DNA from: Alphaproteobacteria bacterium
GTDB lineage: Bacteria; Pseudomonadota; Alphaproteobacteria; JAUHZC01
Direction of reading: 5' to 3'
Length of the DNA: 64,000 nucleotides
Assembly: GCA_023898725.1 (NCBI GenBank)
Contig: CP060236.1
Span: forward strand, 810,501 to 874,500
The notes beneath the pieces were generated by a model. That model had not been told where the DNA came from, made no database searches, and saw nothing but the letters and a program-made list of their open reading frames with translations. Shown here one piece after another: positions 27,368 through 36,562 of this stretch (its first letter is position 1; each line of letters begins with the position of its first letter). Position numbers and translations under genes: made by a program.

Positions 27368-28366
27368 TTATATTTTTGCTTGGGTATCTGCATTGCTTTT
27401 TTCTGCGCGGATTTTTCTCCATAGACGGTGGTTGCGCGCATGTTGAGAGGAAAACCGTGAGAACACGTGACCTCCTGTGCCGTCTGCCACAAAATATAGA
27501 TCTTGTGTGTTGGAGGGGTTTGCTGCTGCTTGAAGACTTTTTATGCCAGGGTTTGCAATGGGGTCAGGAGGTAATCCGCTGCGGGTATAAGTATTGTAGG
27601 GTGTGTCTATTTTTAGTTCTTTCTTGGTTAACCCTTGATTCCACGAACGCTCTTGATTGGTGTAGCAGCAACCATATAGCACCGTGCAATCGGCCTGTAG
27701 GCGCATGCCCTTGCGGAGACGGTTAACAAAAACTCCCGCAATATGGTTTCTTTCAGAGGAAAGTGCGGTTTCTTTTTCAATAATCGATCCCAATATAACC
27801 AGGGCTTTAGGCGAGGGCAGAACATCTTTTGTCTGTGCCTGTGCCCAAAGTTTTTTAGCAATTTGATGAAGATTTTTTTGCATACGCTTATAAAGCTTAT
27901 GGCGCGATTCACCTTGATTGTAAGCGTATGTATCCCCGAGAAGGGTCTGTGTATGGTCGAGAGGAATGGGCGGTCCGCTAAGGCGTTTATTGTTATTGAT
28001 CAGGTGAATAACTTCATAAGGTGTGCTTCCCTCGATGACGGTAAAAAAGAAAACACGCCCATCCGAGCGCGTTAAGAGCCTGAGAAGCTTCCTATACGAA
28101 AGCTGTGATGGAATAATGTATTTTCCTGGTTTAAGACAGCGTCCTGTCAAGCGAATGTAAGTCTCAAGTATGGGAAGTCCATCCACAATTTTGCGCTTAA
28201 CAAGCTGGTCAAGTGTTTTGCGCAGTGTGTCACCACGGTGAATAATAACAGGGATGCGCCGAAAGTTGAGGGTTTTTCCGCTATGAATGAATGACCATCC
28301 CCCGACGAGGAGTGTTACTATTACAAAACTAAGAAATCCCACAAAATACGTTATAGTTTTGGTCAT
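27368..28366 (-). CDS. mltG: Endolytic murein transglycosylase MltG
   Basis: A 332-residue YceG/MltG protein with an N-terminal membrane anchor (TYFVGFLSFVIVTLLVGGW), a LysM-like segment (IHRGDTLRKTLDQLVKRKI) and the catalytic domain. The domain has ILGSIIEKETALSSERNHIAGVFVNRL (in two parts) with the catalytic Glu, and YNTYTRSGLPPDPIANPG. It cleaves nascent glycan strands to end peptidoglycan polymerisation. The GTG at 28378 is an alternative start. A peptidoglycan wall is therefore retained. Confidence 0.94.
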   Translation of the reverse strand: MTKTITYFVGFLSFVIVTLLVGGWSFIHSGKTLNFRRIPVIIHRGDTLRKTLDQLVKRKIVDGLPILETYIRLTGRCLKPGKYIIPSQLSYRKLLRLLTRSDGRVFFFTVIEGSTPYEVIHLINNNKRLSGPPIPLDHTQTLLGDTYAYNQGESRHKLYKRMQKNLHQIAKKLWAQAQTKDVLPSPKALVILGSIIEKETALSSERNHIAGVFVNRLRKGMRLQADCTVLYGCCYTNQERSWNQGLTKKELKIDTPYNTYTRSGLPPDPIANPGIKSLQAAANPSNTQDLYFVADGTGGHVFSRFSSQHARNHRLWRKIRAEKSNADTQAKI

Positions 28367-28469
28367 AGAAATGCCCACGATGTTTTAATTATCTGCTTTT
28401 TAGCGAATAAGGATTGCACCTCAAGGCTATTTTTCATATCGTAAATCATGGGAGGTTAAAAAGAAACAT

Positions 28470-28868
28470 ATGATTGGTATTATTGTCATTGCTCATGGGC
28501 GTCTAGCCTACGAATTTGTCGCTGTTCTCGAGCACGTTGCTGGCCCCAGAAATAACCTTAAGGCCCTGGGAATTAATCCGGATGATAACATTATTGCTCA
28601 GCGCGTGACGCTTGAGGAGATGATTACCCAAGTAGACTCGGGACGGGGCGTTGTGTTGGCTACTGATATGTTCGGTGGAACCCCGTCAAATTTGGCAATT
28701 GCAGTATCGAAGGGGAAAAATGTGGAGGTTGTGGCGGGGGTAAATTTACCGATGCTGATCGATCTTGTCCAGCGACGTGAGGCGAACCTTTCATTGAATG
28801 ACATCGTTTTGGCATCTCGGGCCGCAGGACAAAACTATATGAATGTTGCATCAAGCTTTGTAGCGTAG
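28470..28868 (+). CDS. PTS EIIA component, mannose (EIIA-Man) family
   Basis: This 132-residue single-domain EIIA-Man protein has the phospho-accepting His9 in IVIAHGRLA and the family motif TDMFGGTPSNLA near residue 69. In alphaproteobacteria such a stand-alone EIIA usually takes phosphate from HPr and acts in regulation rather than sugar transport. It is 21 bp upstream of the HPr gene, and no EIIB or EIIC gene is in the window. Confidence 0.93.
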   Translation: MIGIIVIAHGRLAYEFVAVLEHVAGPRNNLKALGINPDDNIIAQRVTLEEMITQVDSGRGVVLATDMFGGTPSNLAIAVSKGKNVEVVAGVNLPMLIDLVQRREANLSLNDIVLASRAAGQNYMNVASSFVA

Positions 28869-28889
28869 ACAAGGAGTAGTGAACACACG

Positions 28890-29159
28890 GTGATTGCAAA
28901 AAACGTAACAATTCTTAATATGAAAGGACTACATGCCCGGGCTGCAGCCAAGCTTTCAGGTGTGTGTCAACAGTTTCAAGCAACAGTGTGGATAGGTAAG
29001 GGGTTGAGAAAAGTTGATGGCTCTTCAATTCTTGAGCTTTTGAGTTTGGGCGCTGAGTGTGGCAGTCAAATTATTGTTGAGGCTGATGGTGCAGATGAAA
29101 AGGAGGCTATCGAACAGGTGGCGCGTCTTATTGCTGGGCGTTTTGATGAATCGTCTTGA
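28890..29159 (+). CDS. ptsH: HPr phosphocarrier protein
   Basis: The 89 residues have the phospho-His15 motif N-M-K-G-L-H-A-R-A-A and a regulatory Ser46 site in DGSSILELLSLG. Retention of Ser46 suggests HPr kinase control, although hprK is not in this window. The start is a GTG with AAGGAG about 13 bases upstream. It forms a regulatory PTS pair with the preceding EIIA. Confidence 0.94.
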   Translation: MIAKNVTILNMKGLHARAAAKLSGVCQQFQATVWIGKGLRKVDGSSILELLSLGAECGSQIIVEADGADEKEAIEQVARLIAGRFDESS

Positions 29160-29366
29160 CGATAAGAAATAACAGATCGTTTAATCCTACAGGGACCGGC
29201 TTTGGTGCTGCATGCTCATGCGTAGGTGTTCATACTCCATGGTTTTTTGTGGAGGACCTTATTTATTTTTTATCTCCTTATATTTTTAGGGTTATGTCTT
29301 TTTACCTTGACAATGACAGGCAAGAGCCCGTATAAAACGAGTACTATTATTCCTAAGGGTTCTTTT

Positions 29367-29492
29367 GTGCGCGTAGTAAGCTCAATCAAAGCATTTAAAA
29401 AACGTGATAAAAATTGCCAGGTCGTGCGTCGCCATGGCCGTATCTATGTTATTAACAAGCGGAACCCTCGGTTTAAGGTTCGGCAGGGCTAA
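29367..29492 (+). CDS. rpmJ: 50S ribosomal protein bL36
   Basis: The C-terminal 41 residues of a longer open frame are a complete bL36 (V-R-V-V-S-S-I-K, KKRDKNCQVVRRHGRIYVIN, then KRNPRFKVRQG). The gene starts at a GTG at 29367 with AAGGG 8 bases upstream; the preceding 47 codons, although open, are not part of the protein. It is the alphaproteobacterial type without the full four-Cys zinc site. Confidence 0.93.
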   Translation: MRVVSSIKAFKKRDKNCQVVRRHGRIYVINKRNPRFKVRQG

Positions 29493-29618
29493 TGCAAGTC
29501 TTGAGTGCGATGCGATAATGTATCGATCCACTCTTTGTTTTTTCTGGGAGTGATAATTACAGTGTTTGTTTCACAAGTCACTCTTTAGGTACCCACTCTT
29601 ACTATAAAGGCAAAATTC

Positions 29619-30023
29619 ATGGCACGCGTTACAAACAGAGACTGCATCCAAAAAATACCAAATCGATTTGATCTAATCATCCTAACAAGTCAGCGAGCCC
29701 GCCAAATTATTGGTGGTGCATCACTAACTATTGATCGCAACGACGATAAGCCAACTGTCCTTGCGTTGCGCGAAGTGGCGGCAGGAACTGTTACGGCAGA
29801 CCAACTCCGAGAGAGCCTTTTGTACTCACTGCGCAAGCACCATGGCCATCTCGAGGAAACCGAAGAAGAGCTTGAAAGTCTTCTTGCTAGTGATGGTGAT
29901 TTTTTTCAAGAAGAAGCAGGAAGTTCTGACCTTGAAGATGAGGATTTTTCTGATAACATCGGCTTTGAAAACGATGATATTGCTGAAAATGACTCATCCA
30001 TAATCATCGGTGATGGTGAATAA
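29619..30023 (+). CDS. rpoZ: RNA polymerase omega subunit
   Basis: The 134 residues begin MARVTNRDCIQKIPNRFDLI followed by a TSQRARQI segment, the diagnostic omega motif. A helical middle (VLALREVAAGTVTADQLRE) follows, then a long Asp/Glu-rich tail (residues about 90-134) that is longer than in most omegas. Omega helps assemble and stabilise beta-prime. It is monocistronic, with terminator-like hairpins downstream. Confidence 0.95.
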   Translation: MARVTNRDCIQKIPNRFDLIILTSQRARQIIGGASLTIDRNDDKPTVLALREVAAGTVTADQLRESLLYSLRKHHGHLEETEEELESLLASDGDFFQEEAGSSDLEDEDFSDNIGFENDDIAENDSSIIIGDGE

Positions 30024-30149
30024 ACGGATCAATAATTGTCTAAGTTTTCACTTCTCGGTTTTGTGTGTGTATTATTGCTTTACGCATCACTTTTGGCTTT
30101 TGCTATAATAACATACTCCTTTTTCTTCATATAGATTTCTTTGTTTTTT

Positions 30150-30180
30150 AGCCTAGTTTCTTTTAGAGGCTAGGCTTTTT
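30150..30180 (+). terminator. Intrinsic terminator after rpoZ
   Basis: AGCCTAG (30150-30156), a 13-nt loop and CTAGGCT (30170-30176) are followed by a T run. It is 127 bp after the rpoZ stop. The rest of 30024-30419 is AT-rich and shows no gene. Confidence 0.7.
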
Positions 30181-30206
30181 ATGCGTAGCTTGATTTATAC
30201 GCATAA
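30179..30206. terminator. Second 9-bp hairpin downstream of rpoZ
   Basis: TTATGCGTA, a 10-nt loop and TACGCATAA form a perfect stem overlapping the T-tract of the previous terminator and followed by As. Read on the reverse strand it has a T tail, so the pair could terminate in both directions. Confidence 0.5.
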
Positions 30207-30419
30207 AAAATATGCAATATTGTTTGTTTTTTTGTCTCAAAAACTGATGCATGCACATGAAAGTATATTTTTTACTTACGGGTTTGCACAAGGATTCAAA
30301 AAATACTATCATAGGAGTGTATATGTAAAGTAACGATTAATATGAATTTTACAAAACTGTCTTAGGAAATTCCTTTAGAGAATTATTAAGGGTTTTAGTA
30401 CTATAATCACAAGGTAACA

Positions 30420-31649
30420 ATGGTTAAAAATCCGGATTTTAAGAGTGGAATGTATCTAAAGTCTTTACATATCTTGGCGTTGTTGGCGCTGTTGTGTACC
30501 GTTGTGGTGGCTCGTCCTATTCCTGCATCCTTTGTTGTTGATATTAATACCGGTCGTGTGTATCACGCACAAAACGCTGATTCCTATGTTCACCCTGCAT
30601 CACTCACAAAAATGATGACGCTATATATGCTTTTTGAGGCTTTAGATAAGGGGGAAATAAGGATGGATTCATCCATCCGCTTTTCGCGCAATGCGGCGCG
30701 TAAGCCACGCTCTAATCTAGGGGTGCGTGCGGGGCAAACGCTGACAGTTAAGCAGGCATTAACCGCAATGGTGGTCAAATCTTGCAATGATGTAGCATGT
30801 GCAGTGGCCGAGCGCCTTGCGGGAAATGAAGAACGCTTTGCCCGCATCATGACGCGTAAAGCACGCTCGTTGGGAATGACGCGCACCCAATTCAAAAATG
30901 CATCGGGCCTTCATCATCGTTATCAGCAAACAACAGCGCGTGATATGTCAAAACTTGCCGGTGCATTGATGAAAAATTTTCCACGCTATTTTGAGTACTT
31001 TAAAGTCAGAACTTTTAGGCATCACGGGCGTAACTATGGAACAACGAATAAACTTTTGGGAAATGTACAGGGCGTTGATGGTATCAAAACAGGATATATT
31101 GCAGCTGCAGGCTTCAACCTTACGACGTCGGCTAAGTATAAGGGGCGGCGTTTAGTCGCTGTTGTTATGGGGGGGTCAACGGGCCGTGCCCGTGATATGA
31201 AAATGCGTAGTTTGCTTCAGCGTACATTTAGGCGTGTGGATCAGGAATCACAAGGAACTCTCAGCTTTATTCGTGCGGATGGTCGACAGGCTCATATTGA
31301 GCAAGCTTTTCCTCGTCTAAAGCCAACGACAAAACTTCAATTGGCTCTAAAGCCAGTGTCCCGAAAACCCCCTGTTCCTATACGGTTGGCAAAGAAAAGA
31401 ATAAAATCTGCATCCAATTGGCAAGTGCGCATGGGATCTTTAGCCAATAAATCTCAATCTCTCCAGTTGGCCAAAAAGATGCGTGTGGCTCTTACGAAAG
31501 CACTTGGTTTTCAACCAAAAGTGCATGTTGGACGAAAAACAAAGGGCAAATCTCAACCACAACTTTTTGCGTTAACAGAACATCAGGCACGATCAGCCTG
31601 TCGCGCCCTTCATAGCCGCAACGTACCTTGTGTCGCCCAAAGTGGCTGA
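30420..31649 (+). CDS. D-alanyl-D-alanine carboxypeptidase with C-terminal SPOR domain
   Basis: The 409 residues have a signal/anchor helix (SLHILALLALLCTVVVARP) and the penicillin-binding motifs S61-L-T-K, S121-C-N and K223-T-G, all intact. The C-terminal residues 325-405 (NWQVRMGSLANKSQSLQLAK onward, ending in RSACRALHSRNVPCVAQ) form a SPOR domain, which binds denuded glycan at division septa. It trims the terminal D-Ala of the peptide stem. The SPOR fusion is a known alphaproteobacterial DacA/DacF layout. Confidence 0.94.
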   Translation: MVKNPDFKSGMYLKSLHILALLALLCTVVVARPIPASFVVDINTGRVYHAQNADSYVHPASLTKMMTLYMLFEALDKGEIRMDSSIRFSRNAARKPRSNLGVRAGQTLTVKQALTAMVVKSCNDVACAVAERLAGNEERFARIMTRKARSLGMTRTQFKNASGLHHRYQQTTARDMSKLAGALMKNFPRYFEYFKVRTFRHHGRNYGTTNKLLGNVQGVDGIKTGYIAAAGFNLTTSAKYKGRRLVAVVMGGSTGRARDMKMRSLLQRTFRRVDQESQGTLSFIRADGRQAHIEQAFPRLKPTTKLQLALKPVSRKPPVPIRLAKKRIKSASNWQVRMGSLANKSQSLQLAKKMRVALTKALGFQPKVHVGRKTKGKSQPQLFALTEHQARSACRALHSRNVPCVAQSG

Positions 31650-32900
31650 GAATGGCATCACACAAATAGTAAACGTATGTGTAACGGGAACTTTAAAACT
31701 TTTCTTGCAAATATCGTAGTATCCCCCTAAGAGACCGAAGATTACGGGTTGATGAGAGACTAGAATCATTGTCCCGCTGACCATTTTTTATGGGAGTATA
31801 GAATTAATTGTTATTCTGTCCTCGATAATTAGATTACCAGGCCCTAAATCCATTTTTTGAATCGCCTTTCTGGGTCTTTGTGTGGATAGATAAATTTACG
31901 TAACAAATCGGTTGCTATGTTTCCAAACGTTTGCAATCCTATTAGGAGGAAGCGTTTGATTAGCAAAAATTTTAGCAGAGTTGATAGGGAAGCATGGTAT
32001 CCTTGGGTGGGGGAGATTGTTACACCCTCTCCCATAATCCAAATAAATGATAGGATCCGTGGATAATATTTAACGCCTAATCCATAGGGGTGTTACTAAT
32101 TTTCCATTTTTACACACGCTTAATTTACCTCCCCACTTATCAACTCAGATAGCAAATACAGGCCTTTTTCCTGTGGCATTCCGTTCCCACATCTTTATGA
32201 GTGTTGTGACAAGAGTGTTCACCTTTTTCTTTTGTTCCTTAAGAATATCTCTAGCTTTTTGTGTTATATGCAGGACAATAAATCTACCAAGTGCTTAAAC
32301 GTATAGTATTTTTATGTGTGTATAGACACTTTCTCATTCTTTTGTGTAAGGGTTGCCGGGAATAGGTAAAAAATCCTCTAGCCTATAGACTTTTATAAGT
32401 TTTTGAATTCTTTATTTTTTCGTACCTTCTTGCTTTGTTTAAGAGATTTTCTAAGCGATGCCATCGTTGCTATTGTTTGAGCTGTAATCCTCCTCGTGAA
32501 AAGTTTATTCGGTTGTGCAGTTTCGTGAGGATGGTCTTTTTAAAAGATTTTTGAAGTAGTGTAGTTTAGCCCCTAGCTGGTAGGTAGGAACAACTGAACT
32601 TTCTTTTTTTTCAGGATCAGGTGGGCTTTTTTTAGATAATTGCGTGATTCACACAAAAAATAAGAATGTATCGTTCTTGATACACGATCAATCAGTTGCT
32701 TCTGACCTTCGCATAGAGATCGTAGCTATCCCATGAATGAATTCGGTGTATCTCGGGCACATTACTAGGGGATCACAGAACCCTTTTGAATTATATGGGC
32801 ATAAGTAGATACTCCACGTATGCACATGCTAGTTGTCGAAATCATGAAGCCTTCGTTTGTAGGGGTGTTAAAGTCAGCATCAGATGTCGTATCTGCCCAT
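31650..32900. other. 1.25-kb region without a convincing gene, possibly decayed
   Basis: Only short frames are present. On the reverse strand, scattered protein-like pieces occur between stops, for example a lysine-rich segment around 32150-32300 (HITQKARDILKEQKKKVNTL) and a 63-codon frame at 31844-32035. None has a good start signal or a recognisable family. I looked for tmRNA, RNase P, SRP and 6S signatures and saw none. It is best read as gene remnants or spacer. Confidence 0.45.
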
Positions 32901-32933
32901 AAAAAAATCCCCCACCAAATTAAGGAAGGGGAT
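32901..32933 (-). terminator. Intrinsic terminator of the rpsF-rpsR-rplI operon
   Basis: On the reverse strand, ATCCCCTTCC (32933-32924), a 7-nt loop and GGTGGGGGAT (32916-32907) form a mostly paired stem followed by seven Ts. It is 53 bp beyond the rplI stop. Confidence 0.8.
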
Positions 32934-32985
32934 ATCATATTCGCTAATTATGAGGCAATAGGTTCAGTGACAGAATCCTTATTCT

Positions 32986-33576
32986 TTATTCTTCCTCTGA
33001 ACTATCTTCTATGTCATCAATACTATTGCTTGCTTCCCACTTAGCTGCTTCAGCAGCGGCTTGTGCATCTTTTTCAGCTTTCTTTTCTTCAGCCGATTTT
33101 GATGGCTCGCGCAGTTGCTTCGTAGCTTCATCAAGTGTTGCAGCAACACTAATGGGGAGTGTAAAATCAACCTCAGGGTGCAAAACAATTTGCACAGACG
33201 ATACACTGACTTGTTTAATGGGAGCCGTAAGATGAATCTGACGACGTTCAAGTTTAAAACCTTGTGTCTCAAGAAAATCAACAACGTCACGGTCTGTAAC
33301 AGAGCCGTATAGTTGCCCAAGTTCACTGGCGTTTCGTTCAAGAATAATTGTAACGGACTTCATCTTTGCAGCAAATTTCTCTGCTTCTTGACGCCGTTCA
33401 ATGTTTTTTGCTTCAAGCGCAGATTTGCGTGATTCAAACACCTTCATGTTTGCATCAGACGCGCGTAAAGCCTTTCCCTGCGGAAGAAGGTAATTACGGC
33501 CATAGCCACTCTTCACTGTGACGATGTCGCCCATGAAGCCTAGATTGCGGACTCGTTCGAGGAGGATCAGTTGCAT
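32986..33576 (-). CDS. rplI: 50S ribosomal protein bL9
   Basis: The N-terminal rRNA-binding domain MQLILLERVRNLGFMGDIVT followed by VKSGYGRNYLLPQGKA is diagnostic of bL9; the long helix and C-terminal domain (IKQVSVSSVQIVLHPEVDF) follow. At 196 residues it has an extra Glu/Lys/Ala-rich tail beyond the usual 150, a feature of some alphaproteobacterial L9 proteins. It is the last gene of the bS6-bS18-bL9 operon. Confidence 0.97.
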   Translation of the reverse strand: MQLILLERVRNLGFMGDIVTVKSGYGRNYLLPQGKALRASDANMKVFESRKSALEAKNIERRQEAEKFAAKMKSVTIILERNASELGQLYGSVTDRDVVDFLETQGFKLERRQIHLTAPIKQVSVSSVQIVLHPEVDFTLPISVAATLDEATKQLREPSKSAEEKKAEKDAQAAAEAAKWEASNSIDDIEDSSEEE

Positions 33577-33588
33577 GGTTGTGTACTC

Positions 33589-33900
33589 CTATTTTACAAC
33601 GTAGGGAAGCAAAGCTAGAAAACGCGCACGCTTAATAGCTTTAGAAAGATTGCGTTGAGCAGCGGCTGAGATACCGGTAATGCGCCGTGGCATAATACGG
33701 CCACGTTCTGTTACATACCGCTGCAGCATGCGCACATCCTTGTAGTCGATAGCAATGGCATCTTTACCTGAAAAAGGGCATGAACGACGGCGCTTAAAAA
33801 AGGGCTTTCTATTACCGCCCTGTGCTGACGAACGATCATCGGAACGCCCTGGCGTATAGGATGATGTGCGGCTTCCTGATTGATTTGATGGGTATGCCAT
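33589..33900 (-). CDS. rpsR: 30S ribosomal protein bS18
   Basis: The core FKRRRSCPFSGKDAIAIDYK, then LQRYVTERGRIMPRRITG and a KAIKRARFLALLPY end, identifies bS18. At 103 residues it carries an N-terminal Ser/Gly-rich extension of about 28 residues. The Cys in RRRSCPF is the conserved one. It binds bS6 on the 30S platform. It lies 5 bp after rpsF. Confidence 0.97.
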   Translation of the reverse strand: MAYPSNQSGSRTSSYTPGRSDDRSSAQGGNRKPFFKRRRSCPFSGKDAIAIDYKDVRMLQRYVTERGRIMPRRITGISAAAQRNLSKAIKRARFLALLPYVVK

Positions 33901-33905
33901 AGTGT

Positions 33906-34340
33906 TTATCCTTCCTGTGCAGTTTGGCGCGACTCATGGGAGCTGCGTGAGTGGTGATGGGTGCGATCATCTCCTGTGCGGGGGGAACCATGGTTGTTGT
34001 CACCTTCAGAAGACAAACGAGCTTGCTTGAGAAGGGGGGATGATCCTTCCGGAACACTTTCAAGCTCAAGTGTGATAAAGCGCAAAATTTCTTCACGCAG
34101 TTTCATTGTGCGTTCAAGTTCCGTAACAAACGTACCCGGTGCCTGAATGTACATAATGACATAGTGGCCTTTACGGTTTTTTTGGATAGGATATGCCAAA
34201 GGCCGTAAACCACTAAATTCAGTTTTTAACACATTGCCTTTAAAATCGGCAACAATTTTTGAGAATTTCTCAACAAGCTCTTCGACTTGTTTGGAAGAAA
34301 GGTCTTGGCGCGCGATAAACACGCTTTCATAAAGATTCAT
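33906..34340 (-). CDS. rpsF: 30S ribosomal protein bS6
   Basis: MNLYESVFIARQDLSSKQVE and LAYPIQKNRKGHYVIMYIQA are typical bS6 segments; the ferredoxin-like fold is followed by a polar His/Ser/Arg-rich tail (to residue 144). It is the first gene of the operon and lies 231 bp from the divergent rnd. Confidence 0.96.
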   Translation of the reverse strand: MNLYESVFIARQDLSSKQVEELVEKFSKIVADFKGNVLKTEFSGLRPLAYPIQKNRKGHYVIMYIQAPGTFVTELERTMKLREEILRFITLELESVPEGSSPLLKQARLSSEGDNNHGSPRTGDDRTHHHSRSSHESRQTAQEG

Positions 34341-34571
34341 TTATAACTCCTTACGGTTAATGAACGTTATCGTTACAAGCCCATGCGCGTTGAATGAGCA
34401 AGGAGGGGAATTTTCCATATTCACTAGAAAATATGAATAGGGGTATACCATTGATTCAGAAAAACACAAGTACTTTCCTTGATTCATTCGCTAAAAAGCC
34501 TTATTTTCTTAGTTTTATGTCGAATCTTTGTTCGAGAGGCGGTATAATCAAAATCCAACAAAGGTAATGCC

Positions 34572-35450
34572 GTGAAAATACATGTCCCCGTCAGTCAAAA
34601 AGAGCTTACCCAATGTGTGGAGGGTCTTCTTGCGCATGCGCAAAGCGCTCCTGTTATTATAGGGCTTGATACCGAGTTTTGGCGAGTTCGTACCTATTGG
34701 CCACAGCTTTGCTTGATGCAAGTCTGCGTGGCAAATGATGTGTATATTATTGATCCTACGCTTCTTGATGTTTCCGTGATAGCGCCTGTCTTGGTTCATG
34801 ATAATATTATAAAAATTATGCATGCTGCGGATCAGGATTGTGAAATTTTCATGCATGACTTTAATGTCACACCTGTTTCAGTTTTGGATACACAAATTGC
34901 AAGCCGATTACTCAATATGGGCCGCCAAGTGGGATATGCTTCGCTGGTTATGGAGGTGATGGCAGTTACTTTGGATAAGTCTGAACAGCACGGGAAATGG
35001 CGAGATCGTCCTCTGACAGAAGAGCAAACGTCCTATGCGGCACGGGACGTGCTTTATCTCCCTCAGTTATATCACTTTTTTGAGAAGCGATTGACGGAAG
35101 AAAACCTCATAAACGCCTGGCGTGTGCAAAGTGGGGAAATGATCCTGCATGTGAAAAACAGCCAAGATCCTGCAAACGTATGGAGACGTTGGAACAATAA
35201 TCGTTATAGCCCGCCAATGCGTGAGCGTCTAAAAATCTTGGCGGAATTTCGTGAACGACTGGCCCAAGAAAGAAATATTCCACGTACCCGTATTTTTACC
35301 GATGAGGCATTGGTATCACTGATAATGAATCCGGTTGAAAGCAAAGAAACACTCAAGCGTCTCAAGGGCGTTAGTTCGTGGTTACCAGCACATGAGGCTT
35401 TCTGGGAGCTTATTGTATCCATGAGAACCCTTGAAAATTCAACGAGCTAA
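34572..35450 (+). CDS. rnd: Ribonuclease D-like 3'-5' exonuclease
   Basis: The 292 residues start at a GTG with AAAGG upstream. The DEDD-family exonuclease motifs are visible: Exo I in GLDTEFWR, Exo II in KIMHAADQDCEI and the Exo III region TSYAARDVLYLPQLYHFF. The second half matches an HRDC-type helical domain (RERLKILAEFRERLAQERNIP). It is shorter than E. coli RNase D, with one HRDC at most. It trims 3' ends of tRNA precursors. Confidence 0.92.
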   Translation: MKIHVPVSQKELTQCVEGLLAHAQSAPVIIGLDTEFWRVRTYWPQLCLMQVCVANDVYIIDPTLLDVSVIAPVLVHDNIIKIMHAADQDCEIFMHDFNVTPVSVLDTQIASRLLNMGRQVGYASLVMEVMAVTLDKSEQHGKWRDRPLTEEQTSYAARDVLYLPQLYHFFEKRLTEENLINAWRVQSGEMILHVKNSQDPANVWRRWNNNRYSPPMRERLKILAEFRERLAQERNIPRTRIFTDEALVSLIMNPVESKETLKRLKGVSSWLPAHEAFWELIVSMRTLENSTS

Positions 35451-35599
35451 GTTTTGTTCACATCCCAAAATCCCATTACCCAGGGTAGATGGTTTCTCCT
35501 TGGATGAACCCGCTGGCGAGCCACTGGTCCTGTATTTACGAAAGGATAGCATGGAGGCGGTTTTGTCGAGGCTTAGCGGTACAATTTCTTCAGAAAGTT

Positions 35600-36385
35600 C
35601 TATGGTTTGAAACGGTGTTTTTGCATTGCATCAGCCACACATCTCATACGCCAAACTGTTTCTTCATCAGCCTGGCCACTGAGGTTCTCTGGAAGCCAAT
35701 GCATTTGAAAGGCACGTATCCGCCTTTCTAAGTGTCTGCGCGTCATTGTATCGCAAAAATTATATCCAATCATCCGCAACAAATGGACAACCTGGCCTGC
35801 TGATGTATCACCTGCGGATGGGGATGTTCGTTTGGGCCACACGCCAATGCCATGATTTTTCGACAGCCATTCCCAGGGAAACAGTGGGCCAGGGTCAATT
35901 TTACGATCGGGGGCAATATCGCTGTGTCCTAATATCCCCTGTTGGGGGATTTGGTGGCGCTTAATAATGTTTTTCATCAGAGGGACTGCTACTTCAAGCT
36001 GTCTTGATGAGTAGGGATACCATTGCTCCCGCATGCCCGGTATGATTACTGTGTTTTCTGGGGATAGTTTTTCGTGCCACCGGTATCCGGGATGTACAAA
36101 CTCAATACCTACAGAGCGGTTGTTAAGGTTATGGATGCCAGCCCAAGAGGAAACACCGGCGTGATGGGCAGCGTTTGATTCAACAACGTGTTGCCAGATC
36201 GTTCCCGTATCTGTAACCGTGTAATGTGCACTTACACCGCCTGGCGTTAAAAATGCTTTTTGCGTTTCTAGAGCAGAAATTTGTGTAAAGTGTGCAATTA
36301 AAAACTCCACCTTCACCTGATTGCCCGTTGTGGCATCTAACCGCGGGGTGTAATTGGGGGAGGGCTTCGTGATAACAGGAGTCAT
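35600..36385 (-). CDS. N-acetylmuramoyl-L-alanine amidase, AmpD/AmiD type
   Basis: The 261-residue Amidase_2 domain has zinc-ligand motifs AHFTQIS, GIEFVHPGY and LGHSDIAPDRKIDPGP, which contains the C-terminal His and Asp/Lys of the site. A C-terminal helical peptidoglycan-binding-like domain (residues about 190-255) follows. No signal peptide is seen at MTPVITKPSPNYTPR, so it may act on recycled cytoplasmic muropeptides or be exported another way. It supports active wall turnover. Confidence 0.9.
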   Translation of the reverse strand: MTPVITKPSPNYTPRLDATTGNQVKVEFLIAHFTQISALETQKAFLTPGGVSAHYTVTDTGTIWQHVVESNAAHHAGVSSWAGIHNLNNRSVGIEFVHPGYRWHEKLSPENTVIIPGMREQWYPYSSRQLEVAVPLMKNIIKRHQIPQQGILGHSDIAPDRKIDPGPLFPWEWLSKNHGIGVWPKRTSPSAGDTSAGQVVHLLRMIGYNFCDTMTRRHLERRIRAFQMHWLPENLSGQADEETVWRMRCVADAMQKHRFKP

Positions 36386-36562
36386 TGTTGCTGCTCTTCA
36401 AAAGAAAAAAGACGCATAATGTTTTTCTCGCATGTGATGAATCAACCTCCGACTTCGATTGCACAAATATAGTATGGCATTTTCATTAATGTGACCACCG
36501 TGAAAGACGCGGATTTTTTTCACAGCCAAAATATACGTATAATTACAGATGTATAAAGTAGA

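Noticed and set aside
29226..29366. 47-codon hydrophobic N-terminal extension of bL36
   Set aside because: bL36 is complete from the GTG at 29367, which has its own AAGGG; the upstream frame is open by chance and would put a membrane helix on a ribosomal protein.
31650..32900. Searched by eye for tmRNA, RNase P RNA, SRP RNA and 6S RNA
   Set aside because: None of their conserved core words were seen; a covariance-model search would be decisive.
32820..33044. 74-codon forward frame
   Set aside because: It crosses the rplI terminator and overlaps the rplI 3' end antisense; no start signal.
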